A DNA stretch of 64,000 nt from an uncultured Bacteroidota bacterium (lineage in GTDB: Bacteria; Bacteroidota; Bacteroidia; Flavobacteriales; Flavobacteriaceae). The notes below the pieces were generated by a model, which saw only the letters and a program-made list of their open reading frames with translations, was not told the DNA's origin and made no database searches. The translations under genes were made by a program, and so were the position numbers. Shown in pieces: positions 18,092 to 28,105 of this stretch. Where the stretch lies: the NCBI GenBank assembly GCA_902560025.1, contig CACEKL010000002.1, forward strand, positions 27,357-91,356, written 5' to 3'. Positions within the stretch are counted from its first letter, which is position 1, and every line of letters starts with the position of its first letter.

Positions 18092-20669
18092 CTTTTATTT
18101 CCTTTTTTATCTGGTTTAATTTTAAAAGTGCTTCAACAGGACTAAGATTATCAATATCTAAGTCTTCAATAATTTTTCTTATCTCCTGCATTTTGGGATC
18201 TTCTATATCAAAAAAACTAAGCTGAAGGTTATCATCACTTTTATCTGCTTTTAAATTTTTAGGTCTTCTAGTCTCCATAAGTTTTAACTTATTTTCTGCT
18301 GAACTAAGCACAAGTTTTGGCATACCAGCCATTTTAGCAACATGGATTCCAAAACTATGATTACTTCCTCCTTTAACTAGTCTTCTTAAAAAGATTACAT
18401 CATCTTTTGTCTCTTTTACACTAACATTAAAATTTCTTATTCCATTGTATAGAGATTCCATTTCATTTAAATCATGGTAATGAGTTGCAAAAAGAACATG
18501 AGGTTTTAATTTATTTTCATGTAAAAACTCAGCTATTGCCCAAGCTATAGAGATTCCATCATAGGTGCTTGTTCCCCTTCCAATTTCATCAAGTAGGATT
18601 AGACTGTTTTCTGTTAGATTATTTAAAATTGATGCTGTTTCATTCATTTCAACCATAAAGGTTGACTCACCCATAGAGATATTATCACTTGCACCAACTC
18701 TAGTGAAAATTCTATCAACCAGGGAGAATGTCATCTCTTGTGCAGGGACAAAACTACCTATTTGAGCTAAAATGGTAATTAAAGCTGTTTGTCTTAAAAT
18801 TGCAGATTTACCAGACATATTTGGACCGGTAATCATTATAATTTGCTGATCAGTATCAAGAAATATATCATTAGGAATATATCTTTCTCCAGAAGGAAGA
18901 TTAGCTTCAATTACAGGATGTCTTCCTGCAATTATTTCAATTTTTTTTGTACTTGTTATCTTAGGACAACAATATTTATATCTAACTGCTCTTTTTGAGA
19001 AAGAGTTTAAAATATCAATTACAGAAATTTTATCTGAAACTAATTTTAATGTTAAAAGGCTATCTTGAAGTTTATCTAGCAATTTTAAAAATAACTTAAG
19101 CTCAAGATCTTTAATTTTCTCATCCGCATTTATTATTTTTTCCTCATACTCTTTTAATTCCTGTGTAATATATCTTTCCGCATTAACAAGAGTTTGCTTT
19201 CTTATCCAGTCCTCTGGAACTTTATCTTTATGGGTATTTCTTACCTCTATGTAATATCCAAAGACATTATTAAATGAGATCTTTAATGAAGGAATATTAG
19301 TTTTTTTAGTCTCTCTTTCAAGGATTTGATTAAGATATTCCTTACCTGAAGATCTTATCTCCCTTAAGCCATCAAGCTCTTTTGAGAATCCATCTTTAAT
19401 AAAATCTCCTTTCAATATAGAAACAGGAGAATCATCCTTTAGACTTTTAGATATTACTCCTATAATACTCTTAGAATTAGGCAATGATTTTCCGTAATTT
19501 TTTAAAACACCACTGTAAACTAAAAGAGAGTCTTTAATTAAATCTACATTTTCTAATGAACTTTTTAAATTAACTAGCTCTCTTGGTGAAATTTTATATG
19601 TAGCAATTTTTGACATTAATCTCTCTATATCTGAAATATTATTTAAGTTAATATCAAGCAGTCTACTTATTTCATCATCACTCATTATTGATTGAACAAT
19701 TTCTTGTCTTTTCTTTATCTTTTTTTTATCAATTAATGGAAAAGCAATCCAACTTTTAAGTTTTCTTGAACCCATACTAGTTATTGTCTCATCAATTGTA
19801 TCAGAAAGATTAAAACCATTTATAGAGTTTGAATTAAACAACTCAAGATTTTTCATAGTAAATCTATCCATCCATACATAAGACTCTGGAAATATCCTTT
19901 GAAGGCTTGAGATATGAGTAAGATTATTATGCTCTGTATCATCTAAATAATGAATTATGGATCCCGCAGCTACAGTACCTAACTTAATATCCTCAACACC
20001 AAAACCCTTCAAACTTTTTGTATTAAAATGATCAAGCAACTTATTTTCTGAATATGAGTTGTCGTAAACCCAATCATCTAACGGATAGACGTTGTATGAG
20101 TTTCCTAATAACTCAAAGAATTTATTTTTTGATGGTTTTGAAACCAATATTTCATTGGGAGAAAAGTTTGAAATTAGTTGATCAATTAATTTTAAATCAC
20201 CTTGTGATACATAAAAGTCACCAGTTGATACATCAAGAAATGAAATTCCAAATTCATTTTTTTCTATATGAACCGAAGCTAAATAATTATTTTTCTTCTG
20301 ATCAAGTACTCCATCATTAATTGCTATTCCTGGAGTAACTATTTCTGTAACTCCTCGTTTGACAATTTTTTTTGTAAGCTTTGGATCTTCTAATTGATCG
20401 CAAACTGCAACTCTATTCCCTGCCTTGACTAGTTTAGGAAGATAGTTTTCAATTGAGTGGTGGGGAAATCCAGCTAGCTCAACCTCACTACTTGAACCGG
20501 CTCCTCTTTTTGTTAAGACTATACCTAAGATCTTTGATGCTAATATTGCATCTTCACCAAAAGTTTCATAAAAATCACCTACTCTAAACAAAAGTATAGT
20601 ATCAGGATATTTAGATTTAATATCATTATACTGTTTCATCAAGGGTGTGATTTTACTCGTTTTAGTCAC
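18081..20669 (-). CDS. mutS: DNA mismatch repair protein MutS
   Basis: This 862-residue protein recognises base mismatches. The mismatch-binding motif is LLFRVGDFYETFGEDA (about 24-39), where Phe and Glu contact the mispaired base. The ATPase has Walker A GPNMSGKSAILRQTAL, the STFMVEMNETASIL region, Walker B LILLDEIGRGTSTYDG and the ATHYHDL switch. The start is GTG at 20669; it retains the KITPLMKQYNDIK N-terminus usual in the phylum, while the next ATG would remove it. The length is normal. The 3' end overlaps a free-standing Smr gene. TrmH starts divergently 44 bases upstream. Confidence 0.96.
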   Translation of the reverse strand: MTKTSKITPLMKQYNDIKSKYPDTILLFRVGDFYETFGEDAILASKILGIVLTKRGAGSSSEVELAGFPHHSIENYLPKLVKAGNRVAVCDQLEDPKLTKKIVKRGVTEIVTPGIAINDGVLDQKKNNYLASVHIEKNEFGISFLDVSTGDFYVSQGDLKLIDQLISNFSPNEILVSKPSKNKFFELLGNSYNVYPLDDWVYDNSYSENKLLDHFNTKSLKGFGVEDIKLGTVAAGSIIHYLDDTEHNNLTHISSLQRIFPESYVWMDRFTMKNLELFNSNSINGFNLSDTIDETITSMGSRKLKSWIAFPLIDKKKIKKRQEIVQSIMSDDEISRLLDINLNNISDIERLMSKIATYKISPRELVNLKSSLENVDLIKDSLLVYSGVLKNYGKSLPNSKSIIGVISKSLKDDSPVSILKGDFIKDGFSKELDGLREIRSSGKEYLNQILERETKKTNIPSLKISFNNVFGYYIEVRNTHKDKVPEDWIRKQTLVNAERYITQELKEYEEKIINADEKIKDLELKLFLKLLDKLQDSLLTLKLVSDKISVIDILNSFSKRAVRYKYCCPKITSTKKIEIIAGRHPVIEANLPSGERYIPNDIFLDTDQQIIMITGPNMSGKSAILRQTALITILAQIGSFVPAQEMTFSLVDRIFTRVGASDNISMGESTFMVEMNETASILNNLTENSLILLDEIGRGTSTYDGISIAWAIAEFLHENKLKPHVLFATHYHDLNEMESLYNGIRNFNVSVKETKDDVIFLRRLVKGGSNHSFGIHVAKMAGMPKLVLSSAENKLKLMETRRPKNLKADKSDDNLQLSFFDIEDPKMQEIRKIIEDLDIDNLSPVEALLKLNQIKKEIKDGD

Positions 20670-20713
20670 TGTTTTGTATTTATGCTAATGTAAATATTTT
20701 TATTTTTACTCTA

Positions 20714-21244
20714 ATGCGAAAACTAAGAAATACTGAGTTAAATAGAAAGACAATAGAAGAGTTTAAAAAATCCAAGAAAACATCAGCAATTGTGATTCTA
20801 GATAATATCAGAAGTATTCATAATGTTGGTTCAATTTTTAGGACTTCTGATTCTTTTTTGATTGAAAAAATTATTATCTCAGGATATACTGCTACTCCTG
20901 AAAATTCTAAGATGGAAAAAACAGCACTTGGTTCATCTGATTCTGTTGATTGGGAATACACAGAGGATGTGATAGAAACAATCAAAAACCTAAAGAATAA
21001 AGGCATTAAAGTTGTTTCAGTTGAGCAAGCAGATAGATCATTAAAAATTGAAAAATTTTTTCCTAAAAAAGGAATAAAATATGCTTTTGTCTTTGGTAAT
21101 GAGGTAGACGGTGTTTCAGATGAAATAATTTTAGAATCTGATCAAGTTCTTGAAATACCTCAAGTTGGGACTAAACATTCTTTAAATGTTTCAGTAGCAG
21201 CAGGAATTATTTTATGGGACTTTTATCAAAAAACCGAAATCTAA
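20714..21244 (+). CDS. SpoU/TrmH-family RNA 2'-O-methyltransferase
   Basis: This 176-residue SPOUT-class enzyme methylates ribose 2'-OH groups in tRNA or rRNA using SAM. The three family motifs are present: ILDNIRSIHNVGSIFRTSD (about 26-44), YAFVFGNEVDGVSDEI, and IPQVGTKHSLNVSVAAGIIL, which form the trefoil-knot SAM site. It has no RNA-binding N-terminal domain, so it is of the short TrmH/TrmL-like type. The target nucleotide cannot be told. It is divergent from mutS and its stop overlaps the 3' end of folK by four bases. Confidence 0.9.
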   Translation: MRKLRNTELNRKTIEEFKKSKKTSAIVILDNIRSIHNVGSIFRTSDSFLIEKIIISGYTATPENSKMEKTALGSSDSVDWEYTEDVIETIKNLKNKGIKVVSVEQADRSLKIEKFFPKKGIKYAFVFGNEVDGVSDEIILESDQVLEIPQVGTKHSLNVSVAAGIILWDFYQKTEI

Positions 21245-21723
21245 ATTATTTTTAAAGGAATATCCTGATCGCTACAGTCATTATCCAGTTCCTTAATTGT
21301 TTTATTCAAAATTGGATGTACATAATCATCTGCTATTTCTAACATCGGGACCAAAACGAATTTTCTAATCTCAATTTTTGGATGAGGGATTTTTAAGTAT
21401 TCTGAATCTGTTATAATGTTATCATAAAAAAGAATATCAATATCTATGAACCTGTCAGAATAACTACCATCAATGTCTTCTCTTCCCATTGATTTTTCAA
21501 TCTTTTTTAAGTTTATTAATAAAGATTTTGGCATAATATCTGTATCAATAAGTAAACATAGATTATAAAAATCATTGGAATCGAAACCCCAAGACTTCGA
21601 TTGATATATACTTGATCTAGAAATTATTATTCCAACCTTTTTCTCAATTTCATCTATCGCTTTATTTATTAATACAGAACGATTACCTTTGTTTGAACCT
21701 ATTGATAAATAAACTTTACTCAT
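21241..21723 (-). CDS. folK: 2-amino-4-hydroxy-6-hydroxymethyldihydropteridine pyrophosphokinase
   Basis: This 160-residue enzyme transfers pyrophosphate from ATP to 6-hydroxymethyl-dihydropterin in folate synthesis. The N-terminal VYLSIGSNKGNR and the central DRFIDIDILFYDN, which supplies the two Asp that bind Mg, are clear. IPHPKIEIRKFVLVPMLEI is the ATP-side motif. The length is normal. It overlaps the TrmH gene by four bases tail to tail, and its start is only nine bases from the divergent transporter gene, so its promoter probably lies inside that neighbour. Confidence 0.93.
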   Translation of the reverse strand: MSKVYLSIGSNKGNRSVLINKAIDEIEKKVGIIISRSSIYQSKSWGFDSNDFYNLCLLIDTDIMPKSLLINLKKIEKSMGREDIDGSYSDRFIDIDILFYDNIITDSEYLKIPHPKIEIRKFVLVPMLEIADDYVHPILNKTIKELDNDCSDQDIPLKII

Positions 21724-21732
21724 AATTCTTAT

Positions 21733-22437
21733 ATGAATTCCAAAAAAATTACTCTAGCAAATAATATATATTTAATTCTTGCAGGATTATTTATTACTTC
21801 ACTAGTTGCATCAAATTTAATATTTACAAAAATATTTTATTGGTATCCATTCGATATAAATTTTTTAGGTGTAAAACTTTTTGAGTTATCAGTTGGTATT
21901 TTACCCTATCCTCTTACATTCCTAATTACAGACTTAATATCTGAAATTTATGGAAGGAAGAAAGCAGATCAGGTTGTAATAACTGGAATATTTGCATCAA
22001 TTTTTTCAATTATTTTAATTTTCGTGTCTAGCCAAGTACCTGCTATAGAAGCATCGCCAATTGATGATGAAACTTTTAACAGCGTTTTTCTTAATGCTCC
22101 ATTAGCAGTATTGGCATCTATGCTAACATACTTATTCGCTCAATTTATAGATATAAGAATATACCATTTTTGGAAAAGGCTTACCAAAGGAAAACACCTT
22201 TGGTTAAGAAACAACTTTTCAACTTTTACATCACAATTTGTTGACACATTTACAATTGTATCGTTGCTTATTCTTTTTGGAATTCTTCCAGAGGATAAAT
22301 TTTTGGTTCTAGTTATTTCTGGATTTTTATTTAAGGTAATTGTTGCATTATTAGATACCCCCCTTTTATATCTTTTCGTATGGATTTTTAGAAAGAAATT
22401 CAATTTAAAAGTCGGAGAAGAAATTAAACTTAGTTAG
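21733..22437 (+). CDS. Queuosine precursor transporter (YhhQ/VUT family)
   Basis: This 234-residue inner-membrane protein has about six spans and belongs to the YhhQ/VUT family, which imports the queuosine precursors preQ0 or preQ1. The signature FLITDLISEIYGRKKADQVV (about 63-82) is diagnostic. Further matches are ASMLTYLFAQFIDIRIYHFW and SQFVDTFTIVSLLI. No other queuosine gene lies in the window. The 9-base gap upstream leaves no room for a preQ1 riboswitch. The rluF gene starts one base after its stop codon. Confidence 0.88.
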   Translation: MNSKKITLANNIYLILAGLFITSLVASNLIFTKIFYWYPFDINFLGVKLFELSVGILPYPLTFLITDLISEIYGRKKADQVVITGIFASIFSIILIFVSSQVPAIEASPIDDETFNSVFLNAPLAVLASMLTYLFAQFIDIRIYHFWKRLTKGKHLWLRNNFSTFTSQFVDTFTIVSLLILFGILPEDKFLVLVISGFLFKVIVALLDTPLLYLFVWIFRKKFNLKVGEEIKLS

Positions 22438-22438
22438 G

Positions 22439-23131
22439 TTGGAGTCAAAAAGAATCAATAAGTACTTAAGTGAGGTTGGATTCTGTTCAAGAAGAAAAGC
22501 CGATGAGTATATTTCTCTTGGAAGAGTATATATTAATGGAAAAGTAGCAGAGTTAGGATCTAAAGTAAATATAGATGATGAGATTAAAGTTGATGGTGAA
22601 TTAATTCAGAACACTAATAAAAAAAGAGTATACATAGCATTCAATAAGCCTATTGGAATTGAATGTACTGGAAACCCAAAAGTGAAGGATAATATTATTG
22701 ATTTTATAAATCACAAAGAGCGGCTTTTTACAATTGGAAGAATAGACAAACAAAGTGAAGGTCTTATTCTGCTAACAAATAATGGTGACATTGTAAATAA
22801 TGTTTTAAGAGCAGAAAACAAGAAGGAGAAAGAATATATGGTATGGGTAAATAAAAATATAACACAAGATTTTATTGAAAAGATGAGGAAGGGAGTCAGG
22901 ATTATGGGTAAAATGACAAAAAGGTGTTATGTAAAGAGGATTAATGATAATAGATTTAAAATTGTTCTAACCCAGGGAATGAATAGGCAAATCAGAAGAA
23001 TGTGTGAGGTTTTAGGTTACAGAGTAACTAAACTAAAAAGGACTAGAATTATGAATATTCATTTAGATATTAATATTGGAGAGTATAGAGATTTGAGTGA
23101 AGATGAGGTAAAACAATTATTTAATCAATAG
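22439..23131 (+). CDS. rluF: 23S rRNA pseudouridine synthase, RluF-like
   Basis: This 230-residue enzyme has an N-terminal S4 RNA-binding domain (RINKYLSEVGFCSRRKADEY) and a RsuA/RluF-type synthase domain. The catalytic Asp is in FTIGRIDKQSEGLILLTNNG. The C-terminal LTQGMNRQIRRMCEVLGYRV is the family's closing motif. RluF modifies U2604 of 23S rRNA in E. coli; RluB/RluE-type specificity is possible. Translation starts with TTG at 22439, overlapping the region right after the transporter stop. The 3' end overlaps the convergent DUF2797 gene by 11 bases. Confidence 0.85.
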   Translation: MESKRINKYLSEVGFCSRRKADEYISLGRVYINGKVAELGSKVNIDDEIKVDGELIQNTNKKRVYIAFNKPIGIECTGNPKVKDNIIDFINHKERLFTIGRIDKQSEGLILLTNNGDIVNNVLRAENKKEKEYMVWVNKNITQDFIEKMRKGVRIMGKMTKRCYVKRINDNRFKIVLTQGMNRQIRRMCEVLGYRVTKLKRTRIMNIHLDINIGEYRDLSEDEVKQLFNQ

Positions 23132-23912
23132 TTAGATCAATTAAATACCCTTCATTAGATCTAACATTAAATACACTTGAATCTTCAAAAATTAAATACT
23201 GTCCCTTAATTCCAATTAATTTTCCATTTATTTCATCAGACTTTTTAAGACTGACAGATTTTACTGAGTCAACTGAATTATCTATTCTATAATTAAATTT
23301 AATTACTTCAGTATCTATCAAAAAGTAATTTTTAAAATCCTTACCTAGGAATTCAAGCGCTTCATCTTTATCATTTTTTAAATTTGAATCATTAATTTGA
23401 CTTGTAAGCATTTTACGCCAATTTGTTTTATCAGAAAATTTCTGTTTTAATTTTACCTCAGCTATCCCTGCCAAATATCGATTAGGAACTTTAATTAATT
23501 CAATAGCTTCAATAGCTCCTTGATCAATCCACCTTGTAGTTTTATTATTTGATCTAGTAACACCAACTTTTGTTTCACTTGTTTTTGAAAGGTAAACTAT
23601 ATGATCTTGAATTTGAATTTGTTTTTCATATTCAAGGTCTCTATCTTCAATTTCCAAGTGAGCTTTACTTAACTCAGGTTTCATTACCCAATCACCAGAC
23701 ATTGGTGACTCAAAAAAGCATTTTTTACAAAAACCGTTAGCAAAAATTTCAATATTTTCAGAGCATGACAGACAACAATAACCTGTCTTTTTCAAGTTGA
23801 TATTTTTACCTATGAACTGATTAAGAAATAAAAGATCATTTTCAAAATCTAGCATATATCGAATAGGATCATCATGTATTGAAATCATTTTTTTTATTAC
23901 TCCTGAAAACAT
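23121..23912 (-). CDS. DUF2797 family protein
   Basis: This 263-residue protein belongs to DUF2797. It has a four-cysteine cluster, CCLSC (residues 45-49) and CKKC (about 60-63), that probably binds zinc, followed by VYLSKTSETKVGVTRSNN and TTRWIDQGAIEAIELIKVPN, which are characteristic of the family and resemble a GIY-YIG-like core. The molecular function is unknown. It is divergent from the GH3 gene, with 41 bases between starts, a pairing that I recall from other Flavobacteriia. Confidence 0.83.
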   Translation of the reverse strand: MFSGVIKKMISIHDDPIRYMLDFENDLLFLNQFIGKNINLKKTGYCCLSCSENIEIFANGFCKKCFFESPMSGDWVMKPELSKAHLEIEDRDLEYEKQIQIQDHIVYLSKTSETKVGVTRSNNKTTRWIDQGAIEAIELIKVPNRYLAGIAEVKLKQKFSDKTNWRKMLTSQINDSNLKNDKDEALEFLGKDFKNYFLIDTEVIKFNYRIDNSVDSVKSVSLKKSDEINGKLIGIKGQYLIFEDSSVFNVRSNEGYLIDLTID

Positions 23913-23953
23913 AATTTTTTGTTTACTATTTTTATGCTAAATATATGTAATCC

Positions 23954-25456
23954 ATGCCAATTCCAATTTTTAATTCTGTTGCATCCTTTTTTTTAAAAAG
24001 AAGGATAAGTCAAATAGAATTATTTAAAGACTATCCTATAGAAGTTCAACAAGAAGTTCTTAGAAAACTTGTCGTTTATTCTATTGATACTGAAATTGGA
24101 AAAAAGAATGATTTTAAAACAATAGCATCTTATGATGATTTTAAAGAAAGAGTTCCAATTGTATCTTATGAAGATATATATGCTGATATTGAAAGGAATA
24201 GAAAAGGTGAGCAAAACATATTTTGGAGAACTTCTATAAAATGGTTTGCAAAATCAAGTGGAACTACTAACGCTAAAAGTAAATTTATCCCAATAAGTTT
24301 TGAGTCTTTGGAAGATTGTCATTACAAGGCTGGAAAAGATATGCTGTCGTTGTACTTTAATAATAATATAAATTCACAATTACTTGCAGGAAAGTGTTTA
24401 AGACTAGGAGGGTCAAAGGATATCTATGAAAATAATAGTAGCTATTATGGAGATTTATCTGCTATTATAATTGATAACTTACCTTTTTGGGCTGAGCTAA
24501 GCAGTACACCTAGTTCAAAAGTTTCGTTAATTCCGGAGTGGGAAGAAAAAGTTGAGGCAATAATAAATGAATCTTTAAGTCAAAAAGTGACAAGCTTTGC
24601 AGGTGTTCCTTCTTGGATGTTGTCGTTACTTCAAAAAGTAATTGAAAAAACTGGTAGAAACAACGTTATAGATATTTGGAATGATTGTGAAGTTTATTTC
24701 CATGGAGGAGTAAGTTTCGAGCCTTACAAAAACCTCTACAAAAAATTATTTCCATCAAAAGATTTCAAATATTTTGAAATTTACAATGCTTCTGAAGGAT
24801 TTTTTGCTATTCAAGATCAAAATGAATCAAGTGAACTACTACTTATGTTAGACTACGGTATATTCTACGAATTTTATCCAGCTAACGGGTCAGAGCAAGA
24901 AATTGTTTCATTAGCTGATGTTGAACTGAATGTAAATTATGCAATGGTAATAACAACAAATTCTGGTCTGTGGAGATATAAAATAGGTGATACAGTTAAG
25001 TTCACTTGCTTGAATCCATTCAGAATTAAAATAACAGGGAGGACAAAACATTTTATAAATGTTTTTGGTGAAGAGCTGGTAATTGAGAATGCAGAAAAGG
25101 CGTTATCCTTAACTTCAGAGTTAACAAAGTCTTCAATATCTGATTACACGGTAGGCCCTGTTTTTATGGGCAGTAAGACTAAAGGCTCACATGAGTGGTT
25201 AATTGAGTTTGATAAACAGCCTGATGATCTTAGTAAATTTATGGAAATACTTGATCTAAATCTTCAAAGTCTGAATTCTGATTATGAAGCCAAGAGATAT
25301 AAAAGTTCAACACTCGAGCTACCCAAACTAGTTGTTGCAAGAAAGAATCTTTTTTATGATTGGCTTTCATCTAAAAATAAACTTGGAGGACAGAATAAAG
25401 TTCCGAGGCTATCAAATTCAAGAGAGTTTATTGAGGAATTAATTTCTATGAATTAG
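23954..25456 (+). CDS. GH3-family acyl-adenylate-forming enzyme
   Basis: This 500-residue protein belongs to the GH3 family of ANL-type ligases, named after plant auxin-amino acid synthetases. The ATP-binding P-loop is [17 protein letters not shown] (about 96-112). Other family motifs are [27 protein letters not shown] and [18 protein letters not shown], the hinge leading to the C-terminal lobe. In plants these enzymes join carboxylic acids to amino acids. Bacterial members are widespread in Bacteroidota but their substrates are unknown. Its 3' end overlaps the convergent clpX gene by four bases. Confidence 0.87.
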   Translation: MPIPIFNSVASFFLKRRISQIELFKDYPIEVQQEVLRKLVVYSIDTEIGKKNDFKTIASYDDFKERVPIVSYEDIYADIERNRKGEQNIFWRTSIKWFAKSSGTTNAKSKFIPISFESLEDCHYKAGKDMLSLYFNNNINSQLLAGKCLRLGGSKDIYENNSSYYGDLSAIIIDNLPFWAELSSTPSSKVSLIPEWEEKVEAIINESLSQKVTSFAGVPSWMLSLLQKVIEKTGRNNVIDIWNDCEVYFHGGVSFEPYKNLYKKLFPSKDFKYFEIYNASEGFFAIQDQNESSELLLMLDYGIFYEFYPANGSEQEIVSLADVELNVNYAMVITTNSGLWRYKIGDTVKFTCLNPFRIKITGRTKHFINVFGEELVIENAEKALSLTSELTKSSISDYTVGPVFMGSKTKGSHEWLIEFDKQPDDLSKFMEILDLNLQSLNSDYEAKRYKSSTLELPKLVVARKNLFYDWLSSKNKLGGQNKVPRLSNSREFIEELISMN

Positions 25457-26682
25457 GAAACTGCTTTTAAGTAAGATAGATCAATTTTTTGAAGCTTTTC
25501 ATCTGCATAAAGCTTTGTGATTTTTAGTTCATTCTCTCCAGAACTTGGTAAATTAAACATAGCATCATTTAAAATTGCTTCACATAGCGTTCTTAATCCT
25601 CTTGCACCTAGCTTAAACTCATATGCCTTGTCCACGATGTAGTCAATTGCGCCTGGAGTAATTGAAAAGTTAATATCATCCATTTCAAAAAGCCTGGTGT
25701 ATTGCTTTATCAAAGCATTTTTTGGAATTGTCATAATATCTCTCAATGCATCTTTAGTTAGAGGGTTTAAGTGACACATAACAGGTAATCTTCCAATGAT
25801 TTCAGGTATTAGCCCATATGATCTTATATCATGGGGATTAATATATCTTAAAACATTCTCTTCATTTTCATTAACTACTTTTTCATTTGCAGGTTTAAAT
25901 CCAATAGATTGAAGATTTAATCTAGTTTTAATTATTTTTTCAATTCCATCAAAAGCACCACCTGCAATAAAAAGAATATTAGATGTGTCAACCTCAATGA
26001 ATTTTTGATCTGGATGTTTTCTTCCCCCTTTAGGTGGAACATTTACAGTAGTTCCTTCAAGTAACTTAAGTAAAGCCTGTTGAACTCCTTCACCTGAAAC
26101 ATCTCTAGTGATAGAAGGGTTATCGCTTTTTCTTGCAATTTTATCAATTTCGTCTATAAAAACAATTCCATTTTGAGCTTTATCTACATCAAAATCAGCA
26201 GCCTGCAGAAGTTTACTTAAAATGCTTTCAACATCTTCACCAACATAGCCTGCTTCAGTAAGAACTGTCGCATCAACAATCGCAATAGGTACATTTAAAA
26301 ATTTTGATATAGTTTGAGCTAATAGAGTTTTACCTGTACCTGTAGGTCCAACAAGAATTAAATTACTTTTTTGTATTTCAATTTCTTCCTGTAAATGTTT
26401 CTGATTGATTCTCTTATAATGATTATAGACTGCTACTGATAAAGTTTTTTTTGCATCTTCTTGACCAATAACGTGAAGATCTAGGAATTTTTTAATTTCT
26501 TTTGGAGGTTTTAGCTCAACAGCAAAATCAGATGGATCTTTACTAGATTCATCATCTTTAAGAATCATATCAGCTTGAGATATACATATATCACATATAT
26601 GGGCATCTAAACCAGCTATTAATAATTTTGTCTGAGATTTTGATCTACCACAAAAAGAACATAAGATTTCTTCTTCACTCAT
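25453..26682 (-). CDS. clpX: ATP-dependent Clp protease ATP-binding subunit ClpX
   Basis: This 409-residue AAA+ unfoldase feeds substrates to ClpP. The N-terminal zinc-binding domain is [10 protein letters not shown] plus CDICISQA. The AAA module has Walker [13 protein letters not shown], the pore loop in AGYVGEDV, Walker [25 protein letters not shown] (the RKH loop) and sensor 2 [13 protein letters not shown]. The ClpP-contacting IGF-type loop appears within [10 protein letters not shown]. All are intact and the length is normal. It begins one base after the clpP stop codon in one operon. Trigger factor, often upstream of clpP, is not here. Confidence 0.97.
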   Translation of the reverse strand: MSEEEILCSFCGRSKSQTKLLIAGLDAHICDICISQADMILKDDESSKDPSDFAVELKPPKEIKKFLDLHVIGQEDAKKTLSVAVYNHYKRINQKHLQEEIEIQKSNLILVGPTGTGKTLLAQTISKFLNVPIAIVDATVLTEAGYVGEDVESILSKLLQAADFDVDKAQNGIVFIDEIDKIARKSDNPSITRDVSGEGVQQALLKLLEGTTVNVPPKGGRKHPDQKFIEVDTSNILFIAGGAFDGIEKIIKTRLNLQSIGFKPANEKVVNENEENVLRYINPHDIRSYGLIPEIIGRLPVMCHLNPLTKDALRDIMTIPKNALIKQYTRLFEMDDINFSITPGAIDYIVDKAYEFKLGARGLRTLCEAILNDAMFNLPSSGENELKITKLYADEKLQKIDLSYLKAVS

Positions 26683-26683
26683 A

Positions 26684-27340
26684 TTATTTGTTTAATACTT
26701 CGTCAACCATACCATATTTATGAGCTTCATCTGCTTTCATCCAATAGTCTCTATCACTATCAGCATTTACCTTTTTGAAAGTTTGGCCAGTATGTTTTGA
26801 AATAATCTTATATAATTCATCTTTAAGCTTCAGAATTTCTCTTGCTGTAATTTCAATATCAGCTGCTTGACCAGAAACTCCACCTAAAGGCTGGTGTATC
26901 ATAACTCTTGAGTGTTTTAGTGCAGATCTTTTTCCCTTCTTTCCTGCACACAGAAGAACTGCAGCCATAGATGCAGCACATCCAGTACAAATTGTAGCAA
27001 CATCTGGCTTTATATATTGCATTGTATCATATATTCCAAGGCCTGCATACACTCCACCACCAGGAGAATTGATATACATTTGGATATCTCTTGATGAATC
27101 TGTACTCTGCAAGAAAAGTAATTGAGCCTGAATGACGTTGGCAACACTATCTGTGATAGCAGTTCCTAAAAACATAATTCTATCCATCATTAATCTTGAA
27201 AAAACATCCATCTGTGCTACATTTAATTGTCTCTCTTCGATAATATAAGGAGTCATACTGCTTATAATCTTATCATAGTATGTAGAGCTTACACCATGAT
27301 GTTTTGTAGCATATTTCTTAAATTCTTTTGAATAATCCAT
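26684..27340 (-). CDS. clpP: ATP-dependent Clp protease proteolytic subunit ClpP
   Basis: This serine peptidase forms the barrel that degrades proteins delivered by ClpX. The catalytic residues are Ser124 in [15 protein letters not shown], His149 in [10 protein letters not shown] and Asp198 in DSDRDYWM, numbered from the Met of MDYSKEF. I chose that ATG at 27340, giving 218 residues, because the extra 12 residues from the ATG at 27376 are hydrophobic, AT-driven and not family-like. The N-terminus is slightly longer than in E. coli, but bacteroidetal ClpP is like this. The divergent rpsP promoter lies in the upstream gap. Confidence 0.95.
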   Translation of the reverse strand: MDYSKEFKKYATKHHGVSSTYYDKIISSMTPYIIEERQLNVAQMDVFSRLMMDRIMFLGTAITDSVANVIQAQLLFLQSTDSSRDIQMYINSPGGGVYAGLGIYDTMQYIKPDVATICTGCAASMAAVLLCAGKKGKRSALKHSRVMIHQPLGGVSGQAADIEITAREILKLKDELYKIISKHTGQTFKKVNADSDRDYWMKADEAHKYGMVDEVLNK

Positions 27341-27472
27341 CTGATATATTTTAAACTCAAAATTAATCAAATACATATCTAAATAAAAAAATATACCAAT
27401 TATTTACCTTATTACTAATTGATAAATACTTATAGAACTTCATTTAAGATTATTAGGTATAATATATTTTGT

Positions 27473-27480
27473 TAAATTTG
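27473..27480 (+). promoter_or_regulatory. -7 promoter element of rpsP-rimM
   Basis: TAAATTTG matches TAnnTTTG exactly and lies 47 bases upstream of the rpsP ATG, leaving a leader of about 40 bases that contains a small hairpin. No obvious TTG is present at -33. Confidence 0.6.
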
Positions 27481-27499
27481 CTTTCAAAAATTAGTAACC

Positions 27500-27514
27500 T
27501 GGGTCGTGAACCCA
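27500..27514 (+). promoter_or_regulatory. Hairpin in the rpsP leader
   Basis: TGGGT (27500-27504) pairs with ACCCA (27510-27514) around a CGTGA loop, 13 bases before the rpsP start codon. It is one of few G+C-rich spots in an AT-rich leader. It could modulate ribosome access, for example by S16 feedback, but this is inference only. Confidence 0.35.
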
Positions 27515-27527
27515 AAACATTAAAATT

Positions 27528-28097
27528 ATGGCAGTAAAAATTAGATTACAAAGACACGGAAAAAAGGGGAAACCTTTTTATTGGATAGTAGCAGCAGATG
27601 CTAGATCCAAAAGAGATGGTAAATACCTGGAAAAAATTGGTACTTATGACCCTAATACATCCCCAGCAACAATTGACTTGAATTTTGATTCTGCAATTTC
27701 TTGGTTAGGAAAAGGTGCACAACCTACAAATACTGCTAAGGCGATATTATCTTATTCTGGTGTTCTTCTTAAAAAACATCTCGATGGAGGTGTAAAAAAA
27801 GGTGCTTTCACAGAAGCTGAAGCAAAGAAAAGATTTGATAAGTGGATGAAAGAAAAGAGTGCAAAAATTCAAAAGAAAATTGAAGATGTTAATTCAGCAC
27901 TTGAATCAAATAAAAAAGAAGCAAGAGAAAGAGAAGAGGAATATAGAAAGAAAAAATTAGAAGAATCTAAAGCTAAAGAGGAAGCTAAAGCTGAAGAGGC
28001 TTCTGCTGAAGAGGCTCCTGCTGATGAGGCTCCTGCTGAAGAAGCTCCTGCTGATGAGGCTTCTGCTGATGAGGCTCCTGCTGAAGAGGATAAATAA
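27528..28097 (+). CDS. rpsP: 30S ribosomal protein S16 with long acidic Ala/Glu tail
   Basis: This is a 189-residue S16, about twice the usual 80-90. The core (residues 1 to about 85) begins [20 protein letters not shown] and contains [14 protein letters not shown], the family signature. Residues from about 100 to 150 form a charged helix rich in Lys and Glu, and the end (about 155-187) consists of pentapeptide repeats A-E/D-E-A-S/P. Extended acidic tails on S16 are seen in other Bacteroidota, so it is probably functional. S16 is needed for 30S assembly. It is followed by rimM eight bases later. Confidence 0.96.
   Translation: MAVKIRLQRHGKKGKPFYWIVAADARSKRDGKYLEKIGTYDPNTSPATIDLNFDSAISWLGKGAQPTNTAKAILSYSGVLLKKHLDGGVKKGAFTEAEAKKRFDKWMKEKSAKIQKKIEDVNSALESNKKEAREREEEYRKKKLEESKAKEEAKAEEASAEEAPADEAPAEEAPADEASADEAPAEEDK
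27990..28088 (+). repeat. 15-bp in-frame tandem repeat in the S16 tail
   Basis: About 6.6 copies of a 15-base unit, GCTGAWGAGGCTYCT (W = A or T, Y = C or T), encode A-E/D-E-A-S/P pentapeptides. The unit is a multiple of three, so slippage would change tail length without breaking the frame. Confidence 0.9.
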
Positions 28098-28105
28098 TAA
28101 ATTAT

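Noticed and set aside
27990..28088. Possible CRISPR array
   Set aside because: The repeats are 15 bases, have no unique spacers and encode part of S16. No cas gene was seen in the window.
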